Of a stretch of DNA of 64,000 bases, positions 1 through 8,021 are shown one piece after another (the stretch's first letter is position 1; every line of letters starts with the position of its first letter). The DNA is from Streptomyces sp. WAC 01529 (lineage in GTDB: Bacteria; Actinomycetota; Actinomycetes; Streptomycetales; Streptomycetaceae): positions 7,839,001-7,903,000 of the forward strand of contig NZ_CP029617.1 in NCBI RefSeq assembly GCF_003945545.1, given 5' to 3'. Below the pieces are notes generated by a model. That model saw only the letters and a program-made list of their open reading frames with translations, was not told where the DNA came from and did not search any database. A program made the translations under genes and the position numbers.

Positions 1-2877
1 GAAGTAGCAGAGCGCGGGGGCCAGTTCGGCGCCCTCCCGCAGCAGGCTCAGACGGTCGGCGACGGCCCCGCGGAAGGGGGCGAGGCCCGTGCCCGCGCCG
101 ACCATGATGACCGGCGTACGCCCGTCGCGGGGGAGACGGAAGGAGTCCCGGCAGGGCTGCACGCGCGCGTAGAGGGTGTCCCCGGCCCGTACGTGATGCA
201 GGTAGGAGGAGCCGGTGCCGCGGAAGGTCCCGCGGCCCGAGCGGTCCGGTGCCGAGAGGAGCGAGACCATCAGGTCGGCGTGGTCCGGCGAGACGGCGGG
301 CGACGACGAGATGGAGTAGTGGCGGGTCCGGATCGGCGGCAGCAGTTCGAGCAGCACGGGCCAGGGCAGCTGCCCCCGAAGCGCCGGATGGTCCTCGACC
401 AGATCGAGCAGGCCGCCCTGCCGCGCGGCCAACGCCTCCTGATCGGCGGCCAGTTGTTCCAAGGCGATCCGCTCCGGCGGGCACGGGTTGTGGTCGGCGA
501 GCAGGGTGACCTGCTCCGCGGTCGGCGCGTCGCGCAACTCCACGTAGCGGCTGAGGAGTTCACGGACGGCGATCGGACGGTCCAGCGGCAGGGTGGCCCA
601 GCCCGGCTTGTGCGCCCGGATGTTCAGAACCGCGTCCAGGTCGACACCGAGCACCCGCGCCGCGCGCTCGACCGACTCCGATTCGTTGACCGGGAGGACG
701 CTCAGATGGTCGGCGGTGCGGTAGGTCACGCCGTCGGGGAGCGCCACGCGCAGGAATCGCTTCGGACGGGCGAGCGGATGTGCCGGGTCGACGAGATCGG
801 CACTGTCCACGACCGTCATCGCCACCGTGCCGTGCCGCGCCGCCAGCGCGTCCAGCGGCCCGCCGGTGACCTCCACGACGTCATACGCCCTGGCCGGGGC
901 GGGGGCGCCGGTCATCCCTGCGCTCTTCGGGTCGCCGTAGCGCTCCAGCAGCGTGCGGCGAAGCGCCGAGGCGAAGCGCCGCACGGCACCGGCCAGGTCA
1001 CCGGAGGCGTCGGCCTCGGCGCGCTCCATGAGGCGGACCGCGCCCGCCGCCGCGAGCCCGTCGTCGAGGAGGGTCGGCACCCGCTGATAGGTCGCGGCCC
1101 AGTTCCGGTCCCCGACACCGAGGACCGCGTACGGCACTCCGGCGACGGCACCCGGCGCGGCTCCCGCGAGCCAGGAGACGAACTCGCCCGCGTCATCGGT
1201 GGGTTGGCCGTTGTACGAGGCGGCGACGACCACCACCGGCGATCCGGCGGACAGGGTGCCGACCGCTTCGTCCAGGGACGCGACCCGTACGTCGAAGCCC
1301 AGCTCCGCGGCCTGCTCGCCCAGTTGCTCCGCGTACGCGCGGCAGGTCCCGAAGTTGGAGCCGTGCAGGAAGGTCAGCGCGGTCCCGGCCGGCACCCGGG
1401 CCGGCAGCCCGTCCCGCGGCGCATCGGAGGTGCCCGCCCCCTCCGCCGAACCGGCCGGGACCGCGAGCGAGGCCAGCTCGCGCAGCGCCGACCGGCTCCG
1501 CGCGCGGTCCTCGGGTGTGCGGGCGGCCAGGGTCATGGTGAAGCCGTCGGGCTTGAGGGTGAGGGTCTCCTTGACCTTCAGGTCATAGCCCGCGTGGTCG
1601 ATGAACCGGTAGCGGTGCACGAGCATGCCGAGCAGCATCGTGGCCTCGTGCAGCGCGAACTGCCGCCCGATGCAGGCGCGTTCACCCGTGCCGAACGGCT
1701 TGTACGCGTGCGGGGAGCGGGCCGCCTCCGCCTCGGGGGTGAAGCGCTCCGGATCGAACTCCTCGACGTTGTCGCCCCACACCGGATCGCGGTGCAGCAT
1801 CGGGGTCAGCACCACCACGAACTCGCCCGCCCTGACCAGGTGCCGCCCGCCGATCGTCGTGTCGACGCGGGCCCGGCGCTGGAACGCGGGAGCGGTGGGC
1901 CACAGCCGCAGCGCCTCGTTGAGGACCTGACGCACGTAACGCAGCCTGCCCACGTCCTCGAACGACGGCTCGGGGTCCGGCGTGTCGCCCCAGAGCGCGT
2001 CCACCTCGGTCTGGGCGCGGTGCAGGGCCGCCGGGTTCTTCAGCAGGTAATAGAGGGCGAAGGCGAGCGTGCCCGAGGTCGTCTCGTGCCCGGCGATCAG
2101 GAAGGTGATGACCTGATTGCGGATGTTGGCCTCGTCCAGGGCCTCACCGCTCTCGGGATGGGGGGAGTTGAGCATCAGACCGAGCAGATCGCCGGTGGAG
2201 GTGTCGCCCGCCGCCTTGCGCGTCCCGATCACCTCGTCGACGACCCGCGCGAGGAAGACGGCGTCGGCGGCGAACCGCTCGTCCTCGGCGGCGTACTCCC
2301 CGCCCGGCACGCGGGCCAGCTTCGCCTGACTGTGCGCCAGCGCCCGTACGAGCGCCTCGACGAAGGGATGCGGATCGGTGCGGGCGAAGGACTCGAAGTC
2401 GTAGCCGAAGCCGGACAGGCCGATGGTGTCCAGCGTCATCCTCGTCATGTCCTCCGACACGCCCACCGGAGCCGACTCGGCCGCGCCCGGCGCGAACCGG
2501 CCGTCCCAGGAGGCGATGAGGCGCCGGGCCACGCGCAGCATGTGGGGGTGGTACGTACGCATCGAGTTCATGGCGAAGGCGGGGAGCAGGATGTCGTGCG
2601 CCTTGGCCCAGTTGGGCTCGTCGTCGTACGCCGTGAACAGGCCGTCACCGGCGATGCCGCGGACGTTCTGCAGGGCGGGCCCGACGCCCTTGGCGAAACG
2701 CGTCTCGTCGGACAGCTCCTCGACCAGCCCCAAGGAGGAGGCCCAGACGACGTCGCGCCCGTGATGGCGGCGGATGTACAGCGGGCCGTGCCGCCGCGCC
2801 AGCTCCACCGCCTGCTGAACGGGGGTGCTGCTCAGTCCGGTTGCCGTGACGTCGACGATGGTGGGGGATTCGCTCAT
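1..2877 (-). CDS. Bifunctional cytochrome P450/NADPH-P450 reductase (CYP102/P450-BM3 type), C-terminus cut by window edge
   Basis: This is a self-sufficient fatty-acid-type monooxygenase in which heme and diflavin reductase domains are fused. From the ATG at 2877 the frame stays open for about 959 codons to the window edge, so roughly the last 90-100 residues are missing (BM3 proteins are about 1050 aa). The N-terminal P450 domain shows the I-helix AGHETTSG, the K-helix ExxR in NEALRLW, and the heme loop FGTGERACIG with the cysteine near residue 400. A flavodoxin-like FMN domain (around 470-630, starting FLHGSNFGT) and an FAD domain (RTRHYSISSSP) follow; the visible end has the NADPH-site GAGTGLAPFRG. 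No signal peptide is seen, so it is cytoplasmic. It is transcribed divergently from the PAS-LuxR gene across a 186-bp gap, which suggests local regulation. The family call is firm; the substrate is not. Confidence 0.93.
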   Translation of the reverse strand, partial: MSESPTIVDVTATGLSSTPVQQAVELARRHGPLYIRRHHGRDVVWASSLGLVEELSDETRFAKGVGPALQNVRGIAGDGLFTAYDDEPNWAKAHDILLPAFAMNSMRTYHPHMLRVARRLIASWDGRFAPGAAESAPVGVSEDMTRMTLDTIGLSGFGYDFESFARTDPHPFVEALVRALAHSQAKLARVPGGEYAAEDERFAADAVFLARVVDEVIGTRKAAGDTSTGDLLGLMLNSPHPESGEALDEANIRNQVITFLIAGHETTSGTLAFALYYLLKNPAALHRAQTEVDALWGDTPDPEPSFEDVGRLRYVRQVLNEALRLWPTAPAFQRRARVDTTIGGRHLVRAGEFVVVLTPMLHRDPVWGDNVEEFDPERFTPEAEAARSPHAYKPFGTGERACIGRQFALHEATMLLGMLVHRYRFIDHAGYDLKVKETLTLKPDGFTMTLAARTPEDRARSRSALRELASLAVPAGSAEGAGTSDAPRDGLPARVPAGTALTFLHGSNFGTCRAYAEQLGEQAAELGFDVRVASLDEAVGTLSAGSPVVVVAASYNGQPTDDAGEFVSWLAGAAPGAVAGVPYAVLGVGDRNWAATYQRVPTLLDDGLAAAGAVRLMERAEADASGDLAGAVRRFASALRRTLLERYGDPKSAGMTGAPAPARAYDVVEVTGGPLDALAARHGTVAMTVVDSADLVDPAHPLARPKRFLRVALPDGVTYRTADHLSVLPVNESESVERAARVLGVDLDAVLNIRAHKPGWATLPLDRPIAVRELLSRYVELRDAPTAEQVTLLADHNPCPPERIALEQLAADQEALAARQGGLLDLVEDHPALRGQLPWPVLLELLPPIRTRHYSISSSPAVSPDHADLMVSLLSAPDRSGRGTFRGTGSSYLHHVRAGDTLYARVQPCRDSFRLPRDGRTPVIMVGAGTGLAPFRGAVADRLSLLREGAELAPALCYF

Positions 2878-3063
2878 GGCCAGTGCCTCTTCCCTGGGGT
2901 GCGGGGGAGTTGAGCGCCCGCTGCGCAGGGCGCCGCCTCCACCGTCGCGCGCCCCGGCCGACGGTCCGCCCCCAGAACTACGTAATCTTGTAGGAGCCTT
3001 TTGCCCGCCGCGGCTTGCGCGGGCGGGGGTGACGTGTTCCAGGGGCGCAGAGGAGGTACGGAC

Positions 3064-3822
3064 GTGTCCCGAACGGAGGGGGCGCCGGTCAGGCCGAGGG
3101 TGGCGGACGCGGCCATCTGGCGGGGCAGGTTCCTGAGCCTGCTCGACCGCTCCCCGGCGCCGACCGCCATCAGCAGCAGCGACGGGGTGGTCACGGTCGC
3201 CAACCCCGCCTTCGCCGGGGCCCTGGGGCTCCGTCCCGGCCGGGTCGCGAACCGTCCCCTCCTGGATTTGCTCACCCCCACCAACCGGCAGCAGCTCCGC
3301 AAGCTCGACGAGGCCATGCGCTCCGGCCGCAGGTCCCGCTACCCCGTCGAGGTGAGCTGGACGACGGAGGGCTCGGCCCGCCAGGGACAGCTCACCGTGG
3401 AGCCGGTCACCGACCCGCTGGAGGAGACGCCGCCGCTGCTGGTGACGTTGCGGGTGGCGGAGGAGCGGGCGCCGGGCACCTCGGGACACGGCGCGGCCGC
3501 GGGCCCGGGCGAGGCGGGGGAGGAGTTCGCGCACCCCGCCCTGAGCACGCAGGAGGCGCGCATCCTGCGCCTGGTCGCGGGCGGCGCCACGACCTCGGTC
3601 GTCGCGCGGGCGGTCGGAATCGGCGTCGACGGCGTCAACTACCACCTGACCCGGCTGTGCCGCCGCCTCCGCGCCCCGAACCGGACGGCGCTGGTGGCCC
3701 GGGCGTACGTGCTGGGCCTCCTCGACCCGACCGCGTGGCCGCCCGCCGTGGCGGCGCCTGCCGCGCGGCAGGGCCCGGCATCGGGCGGACGCCGTGGCGG
3801 TGCTGCGGACGGCGGGGGTTGA
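3064..3822 (+). CDS. PAS domain-containing LuxR-type transcriptional regulator
   Basis: The 252-aa protein starts at a GTG preceded by an AGGAGG-like site about 8 bases upstream. An upstream in-frame start at 3001 is less likely because it lacks a ribosome site. Residues about 20-130 form a PAS-like sensor (PTAISSSDGVVTVANPAF, then LLDLLTP). Residues about 160-225 form a LuxR/GerE helix-turn-helix (LSTQEARILRLVAGG, then GVDGVNYHLTRLCRRL). The tail is Ala/Pro/Gly-rich and probably disordered. No histidine kinase or receiver domain is present, so it looks like a one-component sensor. It diverges from the fused P450, which makes that gene the obvious candidate target; the ligand is unknown. The gap contains a weak dyad, CTAC-N8-GTAG, at 2978-2993 that could be an operator. 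Confidence 0.82.
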   Translation: MSRTEGAPVRPRVADAAIWRGRFLSLLDRSPAPTAISSSDGVVTVANPAFAGALGLRPGRVANRPLLDLLTPTNRQQLRKLDEAMRSGRRSRYPVEVSWTTEGSARQGQLTVEPVTDPLEETPPLLVTLRVAEERAPGTSGHGAAAGPGEAGEEFAHPALSTQEARILRLVAGGATTSVVARAVGIGVDGVNYHLTRLCRRLRAPNRTALVARAYVLGLLDPTAWPPAVAAPAARQGPASGGRRGGAADGGG

Positions 3823-4021
3823 GCTTGTCGGCGCCTCGTCCCAGCGTGGGCGTCGACGCTGCCGGGCTGGGGCCCACGGGCCTGATGACGCGGCGCCCGG
3901 CCCGGGCGGTTAGCCTGGTGGCAGCGGTGACCGGTCGCCCCCGGCGCCGCGCGGCGGTGGGGCCCGCCATACCCGAACCGCGGCGAGGGATGCCGCCAAC
4001 GGTCCCTACTTGCGAACGAGT

Positions 4022-4041
4022 GTCGCCCGCCGTCGGGCGAC
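4022..4041 (+). promoter_or_regulatory. 8-bp perfect hairpin in the crcB leader
   Basis: GTCGCCCG and CGGGCGAC form a perfect stem with a 4-base CCGT loop, ending 7 bases before the AGGAGG ribosome site (4049-4054) of the first crcB gene. A stem this close could modulate ribosome access. It does not match the fluoride riboswitch consensus by eye, so the role is inference only. Confidence 0.35.
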
Positions 4042-4063
4042 GGCGAGTAGGAGGCGTACGCCC

Positions 4064-4567
4064 ATGGAAGCCCAGCGGCCGAAGGCGTTCGGCGAACCCA
4101 CGGATCCCGACATCGACCTGTCCGCGCCCGTACCGGCGCCCGGGACATCGCGCCGAGGCGGGCCGGCCCGCGGCCAGGGACAGATCCTGGCCGCCGTCGC
4201 GGTGGGCGGCGCCATCGGGGCGGCGGCACGCTACGGCGCGTCCCTCCTCTGGCCGACGCCCGCCGACGGCTTCCCCTGGACGACCTTCGCGGTGAACGCC
4301 GTCGGATGCGCGGTCATCGGCGCCTTCATGGTGCTGATCACCGACGTGTGGGCGGCACACCGCCTGGTGCGGCCGTTCTTCGGCACGGGCGTGCTCGGCG
4401 GCTTCACCACCTTCTCGACGTACGCGGTGGACATCGAGCGGCTCGCGGGCGGCGGCCACGCCCGCATGGGCCTCGCATACCTGGCGCTGACCCTGATCGC
4501 GGCGCTCGCCGCGGTGTGGAGCGGGGTGTGGACGACGCGCCGCCTGGTGGCGTGGAGGCGCGCATGA
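4064..4567 (+). CDS. crcB: CrcB-family fluoride channel, first copy
   Basis: This Fluc/CrcB membrane protein exports fluoride; functional channels are dual-topology dimers, and in actinobacteria two adjacent genes often form a heterodimer. The ATG at 4064 follows a clear GTAGGAGG site and gives 167 aa, about 40 longer than the usual 120-130 because of a hydrophilic N-terminal tail. Family marks are GGAIGAAARY, the FPWTTFAVNAVGC segment with the conserved Asn, and FGTGVLGGFTTFSTY with the channel Phe/Thr residues. Four hydrophobic segments are visible. Its stop overlaps the ATG of a 21-codon ORF (ATGA) that leads directly into the second crcB copy, so the two are almost certainly co-transcribed and translated in step. 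Confidence 0.93.
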   Translation: MEAQRPKAFGEPTDPDIDLSAPVPAPGTSRRGGPARGQGQILAAVAVGGAIGAAARYGASLLWPTPADGFPWTTFAVNAVGCAVIGAFMVLITDVWAAHRLVRPFFGTGVLGGFTTFSTYAVDIERLAGGGHARMGLAYLALTLIAALAAVWSGVWTTRRLVAWRRA

Positions 4568-4629
4568 CGAGGCCGACCGGGACGGCGCTCCGGGTGCGCC
4601 GGTGCGGGGGACGGGAGAAGCCGCGGTGA
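4564..4629 (+). CDS. 21-residue linker ORF bridging the two crcB genes
   Basis: ATG 4564 overlaps the stop of the first crcB gene (ATGA), and its own TGA at 4627-4629 overlaps the GTG start of the second (GTGA). The peptide, beginning MTRPTGTALRVRR, is strongly basic with no hydrophobic segment and resembles no family I know. The simplest reading is a relay that carries terminating ribosomes from the first to the second channel gene. It could also be chance in a GC-rich gap, since the second gene has its own GGGAG site inside this ORF. Confidence 0.4.
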   Translation: MTRPTGTALRVRRCGGREKPR

Positions 4630-5000
4630 ACTGGCTGTTCGTCATCACCGGGGCGATGATCGGCGCGCCGCTGCGCTATCTGACCGACCGCGCCGTGCAG
4701 AGACGCCACGACACGGTCTTCCCCTGGGGAACCTTCACCGTCAACGTCGTGGGCAGCCTGATCCTCGGCGTACTCGCCGGGGCCGCCACGGCGGGCGCGG
4801 CCTCCTCCTCGACGCAGCTGTTCCTCGGCACCGGCCTGTGCGGCGCCCTGACCACCTACTCGACGTTCTCGTACGAGACGCTGCGGCTCGCCGAGGAGGG
4901 GGCGGGTTTCTACGCCGTCGCCAACGCGCTCGGCAGCGTCGCCGCGAGCCTCGGCGCGGCCTTCGCGGGAGTGGCCGTCGCCGAGGCCATCTGGCTGTGA
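4626..5000 (+). CDS. crcB: CrcB-family fluoride channel, second copy
   Basis: The 124-aa protein has the normal length for the family and four hydrophobic segments. It carries GAMIGAPLRYLTDR, FPWGTFTVNVVGSLILG with the conserved Asn, and GTGLCGALTTYSTFSYET, the fluoride-pore signature. GTG 4626 was chosen over GTG 4602 because a GGGAG site lies about 9 bases upstream and the protein then begins at the usual point (NWLFVITGAMIG). It lies downstream of the first crcB and probably forms the partner subunit of a heteromeric channel. A 7-bp-stem hairpin begins at its stop codon. Confidence 0.93.
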   Translation: MNWLFVITGAMIGAPLRYLTDRAVQRRHDTVFPWGTFTVNVVGSLILGVLAGAATAGAASSSTQLFLGTGLCGALTTYSTFSYETLRLAEEGAGFYAVANALGSVAASLGAAFAGVAVAEAIWL

Positions 5001-5019
5001 CGCCCGGCTTCAGGGCGTC
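4999..5019. terminator. Hairpin between crcB and the convergent GH18 gene
   Basis: GACGCCC and GGGCGTC (7-bp perfect stem, 7-base loop) start inside the crcB stop codon. Only 35 bases separate the two convergent stops, so this may serve both genes. There is no T-run, which is common for Streptomyces terminators. Confidence 0.5.
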
Positions 5020-5035
5020 GGCAGCGCTTCAGCGC

Positions 5036-5974
5036 TCAGGCTGCCCGGCGCGTCAGTACCGAGGAGACCTCGGCAGCCCACCTCCAGGGCGCCGCCGTGC
5101 CGCCGGGCGCGGAGTTGAAGTACTCCCAGCCGGCCACACCGCCGAAGCCCGGGTGCTTGGCGGTGAGCGCGCGGAGCGTCGACTTCAGTGTCGTCATGCC
5201 GACATAGCCGCTGCCGCCGTTGGCTGGTGAGGTGAGCGTGCCCGCGACCACCTTGGACGCGGGAATCAGCCCGCGCGCGATGATGGCGTCGTAATCGGCC
5301 GTGGAGTTCATGCGGCCCCAGCCGTTGTAGAACTGGGCGTTGAACCACGCGATGTCACCGCCCCGGCTGCGGTAAAGGGCGTCGTAGTCGAAGCCGGAGA
5401 GATTTCCACCGCCCTTGAGCGCGCTGGCGACCGGCGCGAGCGTAATGAGGAAATCGGCGCCGAAGTCGGCGCGCAGCGCGCTGATGACGCGCTCGATTCC
5501 GGCCGGCGACATGTCCTCCTCGACATCGAGGTCGACGCCGTCGAGGTCGTACCGCCGGATGAAGTCCCGCAACAGCGGGTAATACGTGTCGAATTCGTTG
5601 TCGAGCCGGGTGAAGCTGCCGGGCGCCGCGCCACCGATCATCGCGAGCACGTGGACGCCCTTGCCCTGCATGGTCTTCAGATCCCGCCACATCCGGTCGT
5701 ACTTGGCCGATTGCGGCGGGTCGTCGTTCAAGTGCACAGGCGCGTAAGGCCCGTTGAGGTCATTGAGGTGCACCGCGGCCACCAGCACGTCCGTCACACC
5801 GGTGTTGCGCTCGGTGAGCGCGAGCGGCGACACGTACGAGCCATTCGTGTACTGCGTCTGGTAATAGACGACCACGCGTTTCCCCGGCCCGGCGGGTTTC
5901 CTCGCCGCCATCGCCGTGCCACTCGATGCGGCGGCGGCCGCCAGTGCCGCGAGCAGGACGCTGCGCCTCTTCAT
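5036..5974 (-). CDS. Secreted GH18 family glycosidase (chitinase/endo-N-acetylglucosaminidase-like)
   Basis: This 312-aa exported protein has a Lys-Arg-Arg N-terminus followed by an alanine-rich hydrophobic stretch ending in an AMA-type cleavage site, a Sec or Tat signal. The mature part is a TIM barrel with the GH18 catalytic signature DGVDLDVE (DxxDxDxE) around residue 145-152; the final Glu is the acid/base. Other family-like elements are AMIGG (second barrel strand), FNAQFYNGWG and GGVAGWEYFN near the C-terminus. The ATG at 5974 is preferred over 5980 because the GGGGAG site then has 8-base spacing. A short single-domain form without a binding module is typical of Streptomyces endoglycosidases acting on chitin or N-glycans. 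It is transcribed alone, downstream of the DHFR-like gene in the same direction. Confidence 0.85.
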   Translation of the reverse strand: MKRRSVLLAALAAAAASSGTAMAARKPAGPGKRVVVYYQTQYTNGSYVSPLALTERNTGVTDVLVAAVHLNDLNGPYAPVHLNDDPPQSAKYDRMWRDLKTMQGKGVHVLAMIGGAAPGSFTRLDNEFDTYYPLLRDFIRRYDLDGVDLDVEEDMSPAGIERVISALRADFGADFLITLAPVASALKGGGNLSGFDYDALYRSRGGDIAWFNAQFYNGWGRMNSTADYDAIIARGLIPASKVVAGTLTSPANGGSGYVGMTTLKSTLRALTAKHPGFGGVAGWEYFNSAPGGTAAPWRWAAEVSSVLTRRAA

Positions 5975-6049
5975 GCTCATCGCTCCCCTGAGTCGAAGTC
6001 GCCGCAATTCTTACGGGGGGCCGCGGCGAATCGCTAGGGAGAGACAGAA

Positions 6050-6063
6050 CTAATGCGCATTAG
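6050..6063. promoter_or_regulatory. 14-bp perfect palindrome CTAATGCGCATTAG
   Basis: The palindrome sits at the very 3' end of the DHFR-like gene (its stop codon is the first three bases) and 76-89 bases upstream of the GH18 start, where an operator for the GH18 gene would lie. It is AT-rich compared with the surroundings. A repressor site is inferred; nothing identifies the protein. Confidence 0.4.
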
Positions 6064-6631
6064 TTGGTGAGTTGACGAGTTCGTGGCGGAGCTGGACGAC
6101 GCCGCTGCCGAAGGTCCGCGTCCCGGCGAGCCGCAGGCCCGCCTTCACCTCCGGTGCCAGGAACATGGGCTTCCCGCGGCCGATCAGGACCGGGTGGACG
6201 TACGTGTGGATCTCGTCGACCAGCCCCATGCGTAGGAAGGACGCGGCGAGATCGGCCCCGCCGACCACGAGGTCGCCGCTCGCCTTCTCCTTGAGGGCCA
6301 GGATCTCCTCGGGCACCACCTCGCGCAGGATGGTGGTGTTCCAGCCCGCCTCCGGCAGGGTGCGCGAGAAGACGTACTTGGGCATGTCCCGCCAGATCCC
6401 GGCGAACTCCGCCTCCACTTCGCTGGCGGCTGGATCCTGGTCCGCGGTCGGCCAGTAGTCGGCCATGAGCTGCCAGGTGACGCGGCCCTCCAGGAAGGCG
6501 CTCAGTGTCTTGCACCAGTCATTGAAGTGGCGGTGCAGCTCGTTGTCGACCACGTGCCAGTCGATGTCGCGGTCCGGTCCCTCCATGAACCCGTCAAGGG
6601 AGACCGACATCGACAAGATGATCTTTCGCAT
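6050..6631 (-). CDS. Dihydrofolate reductase-fold protein (RibD C-terminal family)
   Basis: The 193-aa cytoplasmic protein begins MRKIILSMSVSLDGFMEGP, the standard opening of the RibD_C/DHFR-like family. LMADYWP and the nucleotide-binding stretch SGDLVVGGADLAAS follow, then EIHTYVHPVLIGRGKPMF near the C-terminus. These proteins bind NADPH; most Streptomyces members have no assigned substrate and are not the essential FolA. The ATG at 6631 has a GAGGAA site 6 bases upstream. A much longer open frame continues upstream but lacks family similarity and is not used. The gene is divergent from the pirin gene with a strong hairpin in the shared gap. Confidence 0.9.
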   Translation of the reverse strand: MRKIILSMSVSLDGFMEGPDRDIDWHVVDNELHRHFNDWCKTLSAFLEGRVTWQLMADYWPTADQDPAASEVEAEFAGIWRDMPKYVFSRTLPEAGWNTTILREVVPEEILALKEKASGDLVVGGADLAASFLRMGLVDEIHTYVHPVLIGRGKPMFLAPEVKAGLRLAGTRTFGSGVVQLRHELVNSPTNAH

Positions 6632-6681
6632 GGCGTTCCTCGCGGTAGTCGTCGCCCTGGTCGTCGCCGTAGTGATCGTTC

Positions 6682-6717
6682 GCCGGGGTCGCGGCCGCGG
6701 CCGCGACCCCGGCTTTT
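6682..6717. terminator. 15-bp perfect inverted repeat followed by a T-run
   Basis: The arms at 6682-6696 and 6699-6713 are exact reverse complements (GCCGGGGTCGCGGCC and its mirror), followed by TTTT on the plus strand. It has the form of an intrinsic terminator reading rightward, yet no rightward gene lies upstream. On the minus strand it falls in the leader of the DHFR-like gene. It may insulate the divergent genes from antisense transcription or attenuate the leftward transcript. Confidence 0.5.
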
Positions 6718-6834
6718 GTGACGATACGCCGGAGGTCGCCGCGGGGCGGGCTGTACCGGTCCCGACCGCATACCCCTCTCGACCGGATCGCTCGCGCCGA
6801 CGCCGCGCGATACGGCCGATGCACAGACGGGTGA

Positions 6835-6864
6835 CTGACGTGCGGCGTCCACCGGGGCTAGGTT
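6835..6864 (+). promoter_or_regulatory. Probable sigma-70-type promoter of the pirin gene, leaderless mRNA
   Basis: CTGACG at 6835-6840 and TAGGTT at 6859-6864 are 18 bases apart. The expected transcription start then falls on or beside the ATG at 6872, and there is no ribosome site before that ATG. This is the usual arrangement of leaderless actinobacterial transcripts. Confidence 0.45.
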
Positions 6865-6871
6865 GTGCGGC

Positions 6872-7837
6872 ATGAGCAATCTTGATCGCGAGGCGGTTCC
6901 GAGCCGATGCGGCGGCCGAGGATTCGTCGTCGCGGAACCGGTACGGGAACTCCTCAGCCCCCGGCGCGTCAAGCTCGGCGAATCCACCGAGGTCCGCCGG
7001 CTCCTGCCCAACCTCGGTCGGCGCATGGTCGGCGCCTGGTGCTTCGTCGACCACTACGGCCCCGACGACATCGCGGACGAGCCCGGCATGCAGGTGCCGC
7101 CCCACCCGCACATGGGCCTCCAGACGGTCAGCTGGCTGCACGACGGCGAGGTCCTGCACCGCGACTCCACGGGAAGCCTGCAGACCGTCCGCCCCCGCGA
7201 GCTGGGCCTGATGACCTCGGGCCGGGCCATCTCGCACTCCGAGGAGAGCCCGCGGGCGCACGCCCGCTACCTGCACGGCGCGCAACTGTGGGTCGCACTC
7301 CCCGACGCCGACCGCCACACGGCCCCGCGCTTCGAGCACCACGCGGAGCTGCCCCGGGTCACCGCGCCGGGCCTGAGCGCGACGCTGATCCTGGGCGGCC
7401 TCGACGGAGCGACCTCCCCCGGCACGACGTACACCCCGCTCGTCGGCGCGGACCTCACCCTGGCCGACGGCGCGGACGTACGCCTGCCGCTGGACCCGGA
7501 CTTCGAGTACGCGGTCCTGTCCATGTCCGGCGAGGCCCACGTCGACGGCGTCCCGCTCCTCCCCGGCTCCATGCTCTACCTGGGCTGCGGCCGCTCCGAA
7601 CTCCCGCTGCGCGCAGAGTCGAACGCGTCCGTGATGCTCCTGGGCGGCGAGCCGTTCGAGGAGGAACTGGTCATGTGGTGGAACTTCGTGGGCCGCAGCC
7701 ACGAGGAGATCGAGCAGGCGCGGGGTGACTGGATGACGGGCACCCGCTTCGGCGAGGTAAAGGGTTACGACGGCCCCGCCCTGCCCGCCCCGGAACTGCC
7801 GCCGGTGGCGCTGAAACCGCGGGGGCGGGTGCGCTGA
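6872..7837 (+). CDS. Pirin family protein
   Basis: The 321-aa bicupin carries the pirin iron-site motifs: HPHMGLQTVSWL (residues about 81-92, two His ligands) and AISHSEES (His and Glu ligands). Pirins bind a metal, and some bacterial ones act as quercetin 2,3-dioxygenases or redox-sensing regulators; the activity here is not known. Length and both cupin halves are normal, with the second half around residues 200-270 (EYAVLSMSGEAHVDG, ending VMLLGGEPF). ATG 6872 is preferred over the in-frame GTG at 6863 because a plausible promoter places the transcript start right at it. It is monocistronic and divergent from the DHFR-like gene. Confidence 0.9.
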   Translation: MSNLDREAVPSRCGGRGFVVAEPVRELLSPRRVKLGESTEVRRLLPNLGRRMVGAWCFVDHYGPDDIADEPGMQVPPHPHMGLQTVSWLHDGEVLHRDSTGSLQTVRPRELGLMTSGRAISHSEESPRAHARYLHGAQLWVALPDADRHTAPRFEHHAELPRVTAPGLSATLILGGLDGATSPGTTYTPLVGADLTLADGADVRLPLDPDFEYAVLSMSGEAHVDGVPLLPGSMLYLGCGRSELPLRAESNASVMLLGGEPFEEELVMWWNFVGRSHEEIEQARGDWMTGTRFGEVKGYDGPALPAPELPPVALKPRGRVR

Positions 7838-8021
7838 GCTGGGGGGATGGGTGGCGGAGGCACAGGGCGATCGTTCGAAACGAGGGGCTTGGTCTGTGGG
7901 TGTCGGCGGCTGTGACCACGTCTGATCGGATGCTTGCTGACCCTTTGCTGAAGTTGGCGGTGTGCTGCGGCTCGCGCTCCCGCGTCCAGGCTTCACGCCT
8001 TGCACGTGGCCGACCACGGTG

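Noticed and set aside
193..2913. 906-codon plus-strand open frame
   Set aside because: It is a shadow of the P450/reductase gene, whose heme and flavin motifs lie on the minus strand.
3823..4063. Possible fluoride riboswitch before crcB
   Set aside because: The conserved fluoride-aptamer sequence was not found by eye; only a simple stem is present.
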